A stretch of 64,000 bases of DNA from Chaetoceros tenuissimus (lineage: Eukaryota > Bacillariophyta > Thalassiosirophyceae > Chaetocerotales > Chaetocerotaceae). The DNA lies in the NCBI GenBank assembly GCA_021927905.1, contig BLLK01000022.1:3534001-3598000 (forward strand). The letters run 5' to 3'. How positions within the stretch are numbered: the stretch's first letter is position 1; the number at the start of each line of letters is the position of its first letter. A program made the translations under genes and the position numbers. Of the stretch, positions 50,654 to 61,020 are shown one piece after another. The notes under the pieces were generated by a model. It was not told the origin of the DNA, made no database searches, and saw only the letters and a program-made list of their open reading frames with translations.

Positions 50654-51520
50654 CTAATTATACCGTTTCTTCATACTTCCCGATGAAATGCATGCCTCAT
50701 AAACATCTGGTCTATTTGCAATCAAATATGTCTCAAGCTTTCCTAATGCTTGAGCGCCATCTTTCTCATTGCCTGTAATGTCACCTATCAATCCCTTCAC
50801 AACTTTTTGTGCTTCTTCTATATCTTCGTCATTATGGACAACTGTCTCTACTTCTCCTACAGTATAACCAAAATCGGTTCCGTCTAAATCAACTACAATG
50901 TTCTCTGAGGAAGAAGACGCTACTTTCTTCCATGTTGAACGCTTTGTTTCTATCCTTGCGAATGGTCTCAAATCATACTTCGCAATACTGATGGGGATAG
51001 ATGGTATCTCATATCCATCCATGGTTTCTGAGTCACATGTCTCTTTTTCAGTTCCCCGACTAATACTGCAATCACCTAAGATCGCCTTCACAACATCAAT
51101 TGCTTCCTCTCCTTCTAATTCTTCGTAGACAGTAACTTTACTCTGAAGACTTTTCCTCCCCTTTTTCAATTGCCAAGATCCATTCTCGGGATCACTAGAC
51201 ATGTGTCTATACCTCAACCAACAGTCTTTTGTACACAGTAAAAGTTCCTCATGGTCAAAGTACCAATCCATAAACTTGATCTCATTCTTTGCTGGTTCAA
51301 AATTGAGTTCACTTAGTTTTTGCAAAACGTCGTCCAAGTTCGATGTACAAAATTTCTGTTCAACTTCCAGCATCTTTTGCTTCTGCATTTTTATCGCTGT
51401 ATTATAATTCTTAAAAGATACTTTTGATAAATTTGTCGGATATGTAAATAGTTGGAAACTTGTGGATGATCTCAGTAGTATAATTGATAGTGAAAGACCT
51501 GTTTTTATTTTCTTAATCAT
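50654..51520 (-). CDS. THTPA: CYTH-domain phosphatase, thiamine-triphosphatase type
   Basis: 288 residues. The N-terminus (MIKKIKTGLSLSIILL, then STSFQLF) looks like a signal peptide with a plastid-type SF cleavage site. The CYTH tunnel motifs are all present: EVEQKF (usual ExExK; about 52-57), the aromatic strand KFMDWYFD, WLRYRH, GSWQLKKG, KVTVYEELEG, ARIETKRSTW and LDGTDFGYTVGEVE with the last acidic pair. WLRYR, WQLK and the GEVE end are characteristic of the thiamine-triphosphatase branch. It would hydrolyse thiamine triphosphate or short polyphosphates with Mg2+. Plastid location is inference. Confidence 0.85.
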   Translation of the reverse strand: MIKKIKTGLSLSIILLRSSTSFQLFTYPTNLSKVSFKNYNTAIKMQKQKMLEVEQKFCTSNLDDVLQKLSELNFEPAKNEIKFMDWYFDHEELLLCTKDCWLRYRHMSSDPENGSWQLKKGRKSLQSKVTVYEELEGEEAIDVVKAILGDCSISRGTEKETCDSETMDGYEIPSIPISIAKYDLRPFARIETKRSTWKKVASSSSENIVVDLDGTDFGYTVGEVETVVHNDEDIEEAQKVVKGLIGDITGNEKDGAQALGKLETYLIANRPDVYEACISSGSMKKRYN

Positions 51521-51688
51521 ATTGACAAAAGCACTTGCAAGAATAGTGAGTGAAGTTGGGTAGAGTCCGTCGGAGCTTTAGAATAGTAGTGATGAAAGTA
51601 GAAAAAGCATTTCAACACACAGAATAAGATATCAATAGATCGGTGTATCGGTATAAAACAAAAGAAGAGTTGAGGGTTGAGGATTGAT

Positions 51689-51774
51689 ATTGTACCGTCA
51701 TTACATGAGGTTGATGATGATGTCATTGACGTGTCACATTTAGGCTATTTATGTCCTATGCTCCACGTCAATAC
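51689..51774. mobile_element. Older copia-type LTR, left part (interrupted)
   Basis: Begins TTGTACCGTC like the solo LTR at 26349 and ends in AATAC (51770-51774), the target duplication of the nested element. The right part continues at 56739. No target duplication surrounds the whole LTR, so its own outer ends are not certain. Confidence 0.6.
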
Positions 51775-51871
51775 AGTTTAGACGTAGTCCCTATCCAATA
51801 CGGATATAGTATCTGTACATATATCATGTACTCACTAATTATTACACATCATATATACATATACTCTAGCT
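51775..51871 (+). repeat. 5' LTR of the gag-only element
   Basis: 97 bases. Directly followed by the probable primer-binding site (51872-51884). Typical TG...CA ends are not present; the ends AG...CT are set by the target duplication and by alignment with the 3' copy. Confidence 0.85.
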
Positions 51872-51884
51872 GGTTATTAAGCCC
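51872..51884 (+). promoter_or_regulatory. Probable primer-binding site
   Basis: GGTTATTAAGCCC directly after the 5' LTR; with the last LTR base it reads TGG, the complement of the tRNA CCA end. The primer tRNA is not identified. Confidence 0.4.
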
Positions 51885-52770
51885 TACGCAACCTCAGCGT
51901 ATAAAGGATAACATTAGAATAAATCCCCGAAGCACGGATCCGAGAGGATCTGCGATTTAGTGTAGAGAAACAGATCTACACTAGATTTCATTCCAGCAGC
52001 CGCTCTAGCGAGCGGAAGCTAGGATGAAGGACGGCGATGACGTCAAAAGCATGCTACTGACGCCTACAATCTGAGAGCGTACAGTAGCCCTACTTTGTAG
52101 TATGTTTAGTTACAGATAGATAGGAGGCAAACAAGAACCTATCACCAACATAAACCCATTACAAGGGTAGAGCACCTGAATCCCGAGATTAACGGCAGAC
52201 ATATCCATTCAACCACCTCCTATATTGAATTGGACATTGAAAAGACGGAAATAATCAAAAACTGTAGAAGTCACCTAGTAAATCCAAGGGAAACAGAAGT
52301 GTTTAGCCGACAAAACAGGCGAGTGTTGTACGTACAAGAAACGGTACGTCAGGACACGGGTTAGAGGGACTCACCAAATCCTCAACGCATGATATGTATA
52401 AAAGGTCATGAAAGCCAAAAGCAAGACTAGAATCATTAGAACATGACACCTAGTCCACACCGGAAATTCGCCGAAGTGTACGACGTTTAGAAAGGCAGAA
52501 AACTACACGTCACGGACAGCTCACCCAACAGAAACTGAACGAGAACCTATATCTGGAGGTGGGTGCCCAAGGTAAGGAAAATAACTCCGAACCGAGGCAC
52601 TGCCCAAGGGAAGATAGGCTTCAACGCCAAGTGCCACGCCTTGACACCAGAGACGAGAAGCCATCTGCTCGAGGCAACACCAAAAGATATAGAAGAACTG
52701 GATAGAGATTAAATGCCTAAGATCGACCAGAAAATAATAAAAACAATAAAAACCAAAAAGAAATATAAAA

Positions 52771-55338
52771 ATGTCACAAATGGAATTACGTTCAGCAGCG
52801 AAGAAAAAGGAGGAAATGGAAAGGGATGAGCTGGAAGGTCCCTACTATTACAGTGAGAAGCCTACTCAGGTAATACAAGGAGGAGTGCATACCGTAATAA
52901 AGCAACTATGGAATGCAGTGAAAAATGTAGATGGCATGGAAAAATCGGAATGGACTGAATGGGCGGCAAAAGGACTCATAGCAAATCTTACAAAGTTTAG
53001 AGAGTTTACAGATCTCCGTCTGTCAAACGATGAAAAGATCCAACACCTCATCAACTCAATCACAGAGAATACCGACTATAGAGTAGAAGAGGATGACAGT
53101 GGACCAACTAGACAGATTAGACTATGGATACCAATCCCAAAGGAACCACAACCAACTAACCCCAGCCATCTATCGGAACAAGATGAAGAGGAAGACGAAA
53201 AAGATGAAGAGGAAGAAGAACAAAGACCAAACGAACCAACTTTGGCACAACCATCAATGGAACAAGATGATGAGGAAAGTAGTCAAGGGAGCAAACACAG
53301 TGAAGAAATAGAGATAGAAAGCGATGATGACATCAACAAGAGCATAGTCACTGCAGTAGATACCATGACAGAGAAACTGGAACAGCTGACGACAGAAATA
53401 GGAATCATCAACGCAACGGATCCAAGCTCACAAGACACGCAAAGGAGAAACGACATGATCGAATCACTCACAGCAGTCACACATAGTATGGCTCAAATCC
53501 TCGAAGCCATCAAGCATCTGGATAAGGCAACAAGAGCAAACATTAGAAGAATAGAAACAAAATCTATTGCCAACATGAACAAATCCAAGAAACAGATGAA
53601 GGAGGATATGAAAAAGGAATTGAAGAAAGACATGGGAAAAGAAATGGAAAAGATGATGGAGAAAATGATTGAAAAAGAAAGAAAGGATTTCAACTCGTAC
53701 ATCCAAAGTCAAGAACAGTTAGCCATTAATAGACTCAACCAGCAAGTGAAGGATGAGACAGAAGCAAAACTGAAAGCACAACAGTACAAACTGGATGAAC
53801 ATAAGGAGCTGCTAATCCTAGATATGGAGCAAGAGAGAAATGACATGGGAGAGAAATGGAAGAAATATATTGAGCAAGAAAAACAGAAAATCAACACACC
53901 TCAATATCCACTCCCGTACCATCCACCAGGAGCGCCTACAATCAGTACACCATTTAATACCAATGTCCCAGTATCCCAAGCAATCAAGCACACCAATACA
54001 CCTCGTAGCCCAGGAAGACAGGCTAAACTTACTGACTACGATAAACCGGACACATACGTCTACGAAGGAAGCAAGTTTACTGTAAGACCGCAACTTCTAA
54101 TCGATAGCGTCAATAACATCCCAACACTCAAAGATAAGGATGACATCATATACGTATACACAGCGATCCATACCGTAGCAAGGACAAGCGGAGTACTTCT
54201 GACCACACCTGCTACAATCCAGATATACACAATGCACCACCCATACCCAACAACATTTGGAATCAGAAGTGATGCTGAATCGAACCCAAACGTAGACTTC
54301 CAAGCATCAGTTTCCCTAAACCAACTGTACAAACTCATGGATAGAGCACTATACAATCTTCTCACCGAGGTCATATCAGAGGATTACTACGAAGCCAAAC
54401 AGATCATGGACAATGCAGCCAGAGATGGAGAAGGTTACAAAGCTCTGTACATGCTCCTAAAACTGTGCCTACCACGACTAAACCCAATGGTAGCTCCAAC
54501 AGTACCCCCACTCTGGACGCAAGGAACAGAGCTGACGAAGTTTGTAGCAAAAGTAAGATCATACAAGGACTTTGATAGCAATTTCGATGATGAGACAGCA
54601 ATCAGACACATACTCCAACATGTACCAGAGGATGAATACCCAGGAGTGGCAACAGTAAGAGGCAAGTACCAAGCATACGTGGACGCCAAAGAGACATATA
54701 ACATCCAGTATAGCAATATTCCAAATCCACCCTTACCACCACCACTACCAGGAGATGTCTCACTTGCATACATAGCATACAATATCAATAAGAACCCTGT
54801 GAATGCAACAACAAGACGTATGATTGCGGAGGAAATTAACAAACATCCAATTAATGCAATCACGAGACGTGCAATAACAGAAGAGATTCAGAAAGTACAG
54901 GCAACAATGGAAGTAGAAGAACCAACGGTAATGCTGACAAGAAGAACAGGAACGAAAGAACTATGTAAAGCATGCGGTACATATGGACACCAGGTTAACA
55001 TCGACGGATGCGATCAACTGGCTATGGTACAGAACTGTCTAAAATTCCGTCAACTGTGCAAGAAGAACAATGAAGAAAGTACTATCAAAAATATCCACGA
55101 GAAATACAAAAACTTCAATGAAGATAAAAAGAAGAAATCTCAAGAGATGTCAACAAGAAGAAACACCGAAAGAGGAAATGGAAAGAACGATAGAAACACT
55201 GAGAGACGATCAAGATCTAGGGATAGAACCAGAATCACAAGACTAACATCAGCAAACGAAGACTCAGATAGTCTATACACAGATCTCTCAGATGATGAAT
55301 ACTCCTTCGATACTTCAGATTCATATGACAGATATTGA
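52771..55338 (+). CDS. Gag-like polyprotein of the retroelement
   Basis: 855 residues, start in AAAATGTCACAAATGG. The N-terminal third is acidic (Glu/Asp-rich, about 130-200), residues about 265-385 are a Lys/Glu coiled coil (KKQMKEDMKKELKKDMGKEM), and the central part (about 420-690) is helical as in a capsid region. One zinc knuckle, CKACGTYGHQVNIDGC (CX2CX4HX6C, about 731-746), is of the diatom copia Gag type. The C-terminus is Arg/Ser/Asp-rich and may bind RNA. It is the only long frame in the element. No protease motif (DTG/DSG) is seen. Confidence 0.8.
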   Translation: MSQMELRSAAKKKEEMERDELEGPYYYSEKPTQVIQGGVHTVIKQLWNAVKNVDGMEKSEWTEWAAKGLIANLTKFREFTDLRLSNDEKIQHLINSITENTDYRVEEDDSGPTRQIRLWIPIPKEPQPTNPSHLSEQDEEEDEKDEEEEEQRPNEPTLAQPSMEQDDEESSQGSKHSEEIEIESDDDINKSIVTAVDTMTEKLEQLTTEIGIINATDPSSQDTQRRNDMIESLTAVTHSMAQILEAIKHLDKATRANIRRIETKSIANMNKSKKQMKEDMKKELKKDMGKEMEKMMEKMIEKERKDFNSYIQSQEQLAINRLNQQVKDETEAKLKAQQYKLDEHKELLILDMEQERNDMGEKWKKYIEQEKQKINTPQYPLPYHPPGAPTISTPFNTNVPVSQAIKHTNTPRSPGRQAKLTDYDKPDTYVYEGSKFTVRPQLLIDSVNNIPTLKDKDDIIYVYTAIHTVARTSGVLLTTPATIQIYTMHHPYPTTFGIRSDAESNPNVDFQASVSLNQLYKLMDRALYNLLTEVISEDYYEAKQIMDNAARDGEGYKALYMLLKLCLPRLNPMVAPTVPPLWTQGTELTKFVAKVRSYKDFDSNFDDETAIRHILQHVPEDEYPGVATVRGKYQAYVDAKETYNIQYSNIPNPPLPPPLPGDVSLAYIAYNINKNPVNATTRRMIAEEINKHPINAITRRAITEEIQKVQATMEVEEPTVMLTRRTGTKELCKACGTYGHQVNIDGCDQLAMVQNCLKFRQLCKKNNEESTIKNIHEKYKNFNEDKKKKSQEMSTRRNTERGNGKNDRNTERRSRSRDRTRITRLTSANEDSDSLYTDLSDDEYSFDTSDSYDRY

Positions 55339-55573
55339 GATACCACAGTACGTACTGCAACAACTACAGCCTCAGAAGATACAACGACAGCAATGCACGC
55401 GAGGCTATGGAAGAAATGAATGTATACCAGTACCAAACACTACCCCAATAGATATGGAGACAATAGACATAGACTTCGATACAACTACATGGCATCGAGA
55501 GCCAATACCAGTACAAAGAAGGAGGACTGAAGAGGATGCAAAAATAAGAAGGAAGAATATGCTAATAACATAG
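55292..55573 (+). CDS. Short frame overlapping the end of gag (+1)
   Basis: 93 codons, overlapping the gag 3' end by 47 bases in the +1 frame. Contains MDIEIPQY-like acidic/Ile segments and a C-terminal basic stretch RRRTEEDAKIRRK. It could be the relic of a pol start reached by frameshift, or chance. No protease or nucleic-acid-binding motif is visible. Confidence 0.3.
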   Translation: MMNTPSILQIHMTDIEIPQYVLQQLQPQKIQRQQCTRGYGRNECIPVPNTTPIDMETIDIDFDTTTWHREPIPVQRRRTEEDAKIRRKNMLIT

Positions 55574-55669
55574 GAAGGATCGCGTTTGACCAGAGCAATG
55601 ACATCAAAAGTATAAGAACAAACGCATATTCAATATAGAATCGTATCCAAGCTAGTAACAGTATCCAGT

Positions 55670-56100
55670 AACATCTGAGCAGCAGAGGATAACAAAGTGA
55701 AAGCGTATCGAACCATCTTAACAAAAGCATCTGAGCAGCAGAGGATAACCAAATAGAAGCGTATCGGAAACTGCAGCAACATAACCTGAGCAGCAGAGGA
55801 CAACCAAATGGAAGCATATCAAACCATTGTAATGTGCAAGTGTAATCAGACAATTGTAGCAACACCATCTGAGCAGCAGAGGATAACCAATAGGAAGCGT
55901 ATCAGACTACTGTAACAACATTGAGTGTCAAATGTACAGAGGATAACCAATAGGAAGCGTATCGGACTATTGTAAGAAAAACAAATATGTCAAATGCACA
56001 GAGGATAACCAACAGAAAACATACCGGACTATCGTAACAAATTCAAAGGTCAAGTGCAGAAAGGATAACCAAAAGGAAGCGTATCGAGCCATAGCAACAA
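55670..56100 (+). repeat. Seven-unit degenerate tandem array in the retroelement
   Basis: Core GAGGATAACCAATAGGAAGC recurs at 55685, 55741, 55796, 55879, 55939, 56001 and 56061, spaced 55-83 bases. Most units continue GTATCGGACTATTGTAACAA. The first four are preceded by CTGAGCAGCA. The array lies between gag and the 3' LTR. Confidence 0.85.
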
Positions 56101-56630
56101 CACCAACCAAGGCCAAGAGCGACAAGCATCACCAATAACGACAAGATCAACGAAAAATGCCATTTTTCGAACAGTGCAATAGCACCTAGCGAAGCAAAAG
56201 AAAATAGCTGCAGTCAATAGAAGGCCCCCTCGTACAATCTAAACAAAAACAAAGGCTATGAACGTACTACAAATAATACAAAAAGACATGTCAGAGCTTT
56301 TTTAGAGTAGGAGCGTACACACAACGAGTCACTGACATGGATAGAAATCAAGACATTCGCCGAGCAACCAATATTGCAAAAAAAAAATAAAAGCAAACAG
56401 TCAAATAATCATGAGCCTGACAACGACAAAAAGAATAAACACCAGAGAAAAGATAAGCGACAACGAAATAGTAAACCAGTCGAGGAGAGATATAGAAAGA
56501 TAACTCCAACAACATGAGACATGATTTTAATAACAGGTACAAAAACAACAGAAAACCCCAAAAGAAATAGATATATTCCGCCAATGACACAGCATTGAAT
56601 AGTGACAAGTCTATCAGTACACACTTGGCA

Positions 56631-56642
56631 GTATGGGGGGGG
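56631..56642 (+). promoter_or_regulatory. Polypurine tract
   Basis: GTATGGGGGGGG abuts the 3' LTR, as expected of a plus-strand primer. Confidence 0.7.
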
Positions 56643-56738
56643 AGTTAGACGTAGTCCCTATCCAATACGGATATAGTATCTGTACATATATCATGTACTC
56701 ACTAATTATTACACATCATATATACATATACTCTAGCT
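56643..56738 (+). repeat. 3' LTR of the gag-only element
   Basis: 96 bases, identical to the 5' LTR except for one missing T near the start. Confidence 0.85.
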
Positions 56739-56873
56739 AATACTCACATAGCATTGTATGATTATGCAAGATACAGGTTCAACCACCTTATCTCACAATA
56801 TCAATATCAATACTACATCTAATACACTACATAATCCTACTATATTATTCTGTGTATTATCCGTGGTATTTCA
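56739..56873. mobile_element. Older copia-type LTR, right part
   Basis: Starts with the AATAC target duplication and ends CCGTGGTATTTCA, similar to the end of the solo LTR at 26349-26529 (TCAATACTACA.CTAATACACTA is shared). Removing the nested element rebuilds one LTR of about 216 bases. Confidence 0.6.
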
Positions 56874-57374
56874 GGTTATTTCGCCTGTTAATTGATTTCC
56901 TCTGCGCATACGAGAAGCGATGGTATTTAAACCATCACAAGAACGAAAGATGGAAATTGGGAATGCACTTTTTCAATAGATCTTTGTTGTGGCGAATTAG
57001 GAAGAATTCTAGCAAGGGGTAAAATGGGGACGGGCGAAAAACTGGGGAATAAAGAGGAAAAATGACGTCAACTAAAGAACTATAATTGACATTACTATGA
57101 CGTTCGCTTTTTCTCTTCTCGGTGGTTTTCTCAATACCGTACGCTGACTGCTGTTGTGTGCTGTGAGTGTTTGAATGATGTGCACATCCAAAATACGGGC
57201 AGAACCTGGAACTATTCACTCTACACTTATCAGACATATCTTAATCATATACCAGTCACTATGATAGAGAGGTCATAGGAACCTAAAAGCAAAGGGAGAC
57301 GAAATTGAAATCTGGGAAGAAGCTGTGAAAAACATGTCCTTACTTTCAATACAAATCATTGTTGCATAACTAGC
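56874..57374. other. Upstream region of the RING-H2 gene
   Basis: About 500 bases with a TGACGTCA palindrome at 57063-57070. No gene recognised; a further 5' exon of the RING-H2 gene could lie here. Confidence 0.4.
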
Positions 57375-57986
57375 ATGCTACTCGTACCTTTGTGTATGTA
57401 CTGCTGTAAGAGAATGGCTTTCGCTGCGTTGGAAGAAAACTTGGAACAAAGACGTCGACGAGAAGAAGATCCTGAGGAGAATGTAGACGACCATTCTGAA
57501 AAAGTAATGAAACATGTTATTGTGAAGGTAAGGATTTGTGTGAGTGAGTCTTTTTCCTAATGAATGAAGAATGAAAACTTACATTTCACCTTCATAAAGG
57601 TGGTCAAAATGGGAGAATTGGCGCCGAGACCGGATGTAGAGACAAGTGATGAATTAGCAGAAGAACCAAGGGTTGAAGCAAGCACAGAGACTCAACCGAA
57701 AAAAGTTTATTCAGAGAGAAAAAAGAATATCAACCTATGGCGAAAGATTGAACGTGATCTGATCGTAAGAAGAAAAAGAAAGAAAATAAAAGAAATGAGC
57801 GACAATTCAAAATCATGCGCAATATGTTTGGAGGCATATAAAGAAGGTGATGAAGTAGCTTATTCGAGAAATAAGCAATGCGCGCATTATTTCCATTTGG
57901 ATTGTATATCAGACTGGCTTCGACGTAGAGATGAATGCCCTGTCTGTCGTTTAGTATTCCTTCAGCATAGAAACGGGAATGCTTAA
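57375..57986 (+). CDS. RING-H2 zinc-finger protein
   Basis: Exons 57375-57527 and 57600-57986 (72-nt intron gtaagg...cataaag) give 179 residues, joining HVIVK to VVKMGEL in frame. A charged, probably helical N-terminus (EENLEQRRRREEDPEENV) and a Lys/Arg-rich stretch precede the C-terminal RING-H2 domain: CAICLEAYKEGDEVAYS, CAHYFHLDCI and DECPVCR (C3H2C3 spacing, about 127-170). Such domains recruit E2 ubiquitin-conjugating enzymes. Many diatom RING-H2 proteins carry an upstream transmembrane helix; here the hydrophobic start MLLVPLCMYCC could be the end of one, so the 5' end is uncertain. Confidence 0.78.
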
Positions 57987-58299
57987 GCAGGTAGTATCAG
58001 ACTGCAGCACCCTAGTATGTATGCTTAAAGAGTTGGGGACAAATGAGCTGCTTCACATGGCTTAGTGGGCGGGAAGAGCGATGAGCGATCATAAGTACAA
58101 GACATATATATTGTACGCTGATGCAGGTGTAGAATAATTGTATCCTTTTGATTCAAAGAAAAATTAAGTAAATATACTATCAACAAAGTAACAGATGTAC
58201 CTGTCGATGCGAGAACACCACCTTGTTGATGAGAGAAGTAAAAACATATAACATGGGAGAAAGCTCTTGTAATGATCTGGTTGCTGTTATCCGTGCAAA

Positions 58300-59976
58300 T
58301 CAAGCCTTATCCTCAGTGGCAAGAGATAGATCTTCTTCATCTTCAAACATTCCTGGATGAACCTTCATCATCTGGCTCTTTCTGACATTAGTTTGAGCAA
58401 TGATGGTCGAAGCTCGACTAATTTTTGCATCCTTGGATTCCTTGGATGCACTCTCCATGTGCGACACAGCATGCTGCATCTCTGTACCACAGATTGAAAT
58501 GAAATTGCAAAACTCAAGAAAGTCGATGTTTCCAGAGTTGTCCAAATCAATTGCGCGAAATAGCACATCAAAGTCACTCTCGCTCATAGTTCCAATCTTG
58601 CCACTGGTCATAAAGGTCCAAAGTTCTTCTCTAGATATGGAACCATCCTTCTCAATACTTGCATCAATGCGTTCGAACTCTGCTTTGAGGGCATCTGCAG
58701 TAAGAATCATTTGTGCAGATCCCTCAATCTCAATATTTTCAGCAATTCGAGTCGCAAACATATATTTTAGATGCTTCTCTCTTTGTTTCGAACGAATGAT
58801 GAAGAATGCCACAATCATAGCAATCAAGACGATGGAAGCAGCTACAACGAGACCAGCCAAAACATCAGCCTTGATTCTCGCTTTTGGTTCTACATACAAA
58901 GGTGGGCTGCAGTTTGGATCTTTGGTACACCAATCTTCTTCGGTTGGACAAACTATGATGGAGAAAAATCATATTTGAGAAATATGGACTTAGAACGGGA
59001 ATGATATCATATAATACAAAAAGTATAAATCTCACTTGACCCCAAACACGCTCTTGTCATCGGGAATTGTAAGGTTTCGACAGTATTAATGTCATCTAGG
59101 GCACTCTCGATCCCATCTTTGAATTCTTGTTCAGATATCTTGGTGTACAATAAGTTTGTTGACGCAAAGAGATTGTAAGTATTCAAATTATAAAATTGGT
59201 CTACTGCTCTTGCGACTTCAAAGTCTTCATCCAAGAACATCCAGTTTTTTACTGCTAATGCTCTTCCTTGGTCTCCTCTGTCAACTTCAGCAGTGAAAGT
59301 AAGGGATCTTTCACCTGCAGGATATGCAGAGCCTTCAGATGGTTGAAATGATTTGTCTTGTGGGAAACCAAGAGCATGACCAACTGAAGTTCTTTTCATT
59401 AAAACATAAAGTGAATTTACCATAGTGAGAGATTAAAATATTTTGAGAAAAAATTGAATGAGTACTAACAGTGACTTACACGGACCCGTCCTTCTCATGA
59501 GAGCTAACTTTGAAGTTTTCAGCAAAAGTTGCATATCCATTGATGCCACATAAACCACTCAATGCATTCAATTGTGTTGGAAATTCATTAGGATTTTCAT
59601 CGCACCAGGCTTGGTCAACAGGAGGATAGAACAGAAATCTATGTTCGTGTCTTCTGGATCCTTTGGTTGTGATATTTACAAATGTTATTAATTCATTGCT
59701 ATCGTAAGGGAAACCGTCGTAAATATCCAATGCAATCGGGTTGAATCTTGCCATTTCCTTGGAAGAGGTTTGATTAACTCTATAGAAACCATCCATTTTC
59801 CCCCACAACTCATTTTGTTTTGCGATGTCGTTAGTGAAGTCAGGATCGTATCTTTTGTCTGTGTCGCCGAGGCAGGGATGAGTATTCCACTGTCCACATT
59901 TTAGCGCAGAGCTGCTGGGCATCTGGCTGAAAATAGAAGACGCTAGCAAAAGTAAGTTCAAAGATGCCAATTTCAT
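58300..59976 (-). CDS. Secretory-pathway membrane protein with cytosolic EF-hands
   Basis: Three exons: 59976-59480, 59391-59036 and 58952-58300, introns of 88 and 83 nt with GT-AG ends that keep frame. Signal peptide MKLASLNLLLLASSIFSQ is followed by a large extracytosolic part with paired Cys (LKCGQWNTHPC, AWCDENPNE, GLCGINGYATFA, TEEDWCTKDPNCSP). One transmembrane helix (VLAGLVVAASIVLIAMIVAFF) is followed by a cytosolic tail with two EF-hands: SIEKDGSISREEL (less regular) and IDLDNSGNIDFLEF (canonical loop). A single-pass receptor-like protein sensing calcium inside the cell is the natural reading; the extracytosolic ligand domain is not recognised. Confidence 0.75.
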
Positions 59977-60158
59977 TGTGATGATTGGTGTAAATAGGGC
60001 CTATTCGTAAAGTTATGGAGTGTACCTTATGGCTGCTGTCCAAAGAATTATCCATATTTAAGCGGGGTATCTTTTGTTGGTTGACACTCTGTCTTCGAAT
60101 CATCTCCTTAAAACATACACGATTGAAGTCAAAAGTCCCATAAAACGTCACATTTTCG

Positions 60159-60899
60159 CAGGCTCACACGTTTCAATTTTGTTTCAGAAACGTGTTTCAT
60201 CATGTTCACCAAATCCCTTGAAACAGGCTTGAAACAGAAACAAACACTGTTCACCAAATAGCTAGCGTGTTTCAGAAACATTGAAACGTGTTCACCAAAT
60301 ACCCTCCATTTCGGGGTGTTGAAACACCTTTTTCTTGGACTTTTCAGCCAATCAAAATCGCCCTTTTCAGATACATCAAAAGCCATTCTCCATCAAAATC
60401 TCTCTTAGATAGGCTAGATTATGCAGGTGAAGAAAATTGACTAGTTTTGAAACGGACACAGTTGATATGCCTCAGGCCTAGTGGCTTGCAGCCATCACCA
60501 TGGAAATTCCAAATTGGGCTGAAAAGATATTTGGCATTTTGAGTGTACACTTGACCTCAATGTACGAAATTTTTAATTAACCACCATTGCCAAAGTTTTG
60601 ACCTTACATTCAATTTATATGAGTGTATATTTTTGGGACATATCCGTATTTTGGTTTTATGTTTCTATCCATAAATACTTAGATTTTATATGAAATTTTT
60701 CATTGTGATCATTTCCATTGTCCGTTTGTGGTGTAGTAGCTTTCAGCCACATTGTCTATGTTTCTGAAACAGTTTCAAAACTGTTCACCAAAACTAATTG
60801 AAACAGTTTGAAACAGAAACAGTGTTCACGCAATTTTCTTCGTCGAAACAGAAACCGAAACCGGTTCACCAATTTTTTTTTTTGAAACGTGTGAGCCTG
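60159..60899. mobile_element. Non-autonomous hAT-type element (MITE)
   Basis: 741 bases bounded by perfect 18-bp inverted repeats: CAGGCTCACACGTTTCAA (60159-60176) and its complement (60882-60899). The flanks CATTTTCG (60151-60158) and CATTTTCA (60900-60907) form an 8-bp target duplication with one mismatch. The CAGG start and 8-bp duplication fit the hAT superfamily. GTTCACCAAA occurs in direct orientation at 60204, 60249, 60290 and 60783, and slightly changed near 60864, together with many GAAACAG words, as subterminal repeats. No transposase frame is present. Confidence 0.8.
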
Positions 60900-61020
60900 C
60901 ATTTTCATGATGCTTCCGAAAGTGAGATGAAGAGTTCAAAAGATATAATGATATAATAATGTTGATGGATTCTTCACTTTTGGATTCAATATTCGATTCA
61001 CTATCCGTCGAAACAGTAAA

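Larger units (their letters stand above)
51775..56738 (+). mobile_element. Gag-only LTR retrotransposon with 97-bp LTRs
   Basis: 4,964 bases. The 5' LTR (51775-51871, AGTTTAGACG...CTCTAGCT) and 3' LTR (56643-56738) differ by a single T. The flanking target duplication is AATAC (51770-51774 and 56739-56743). GGTTATTAAGCCC follows the 5' LTR in the primer-binding position, and a polypurine tract (GTATGGGGGGGG, 56631-56642) directly precedes the 3' LTR. Inside are one gag gene, a small overlapping frame and a tandem array. No protease, integrase or reverse transcriptase frame is present, so the element needs enzymes from elsewhere. Near-identical LTRs suggest recent insertion. Confidence 0.85.

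Noticed and set aside
52160-52220. GGTAGAGCACC in the retroelement leader looks like a tRNA D arm.
   Set aside because: No pairing acceptor stem, anticodon stem or GGTTCGA T arm can be built on either strand.
55485-55868. Minus-strand frame of 127 codons over the tandem array.
   Set aside because: Its repeated leucine/cysteine peptides come only from reading the repeat units; no start context or family.
51689-56873. One element with 5' and 3' LTRs beginning TTGTACC and ending TTTCA.
   Set aside because: The outer parts are complementary halves of one LTR, not two copies. Only the inner 96-97 bases are repeated, and they have target duplication, primer site and polypurine tract at the right places.
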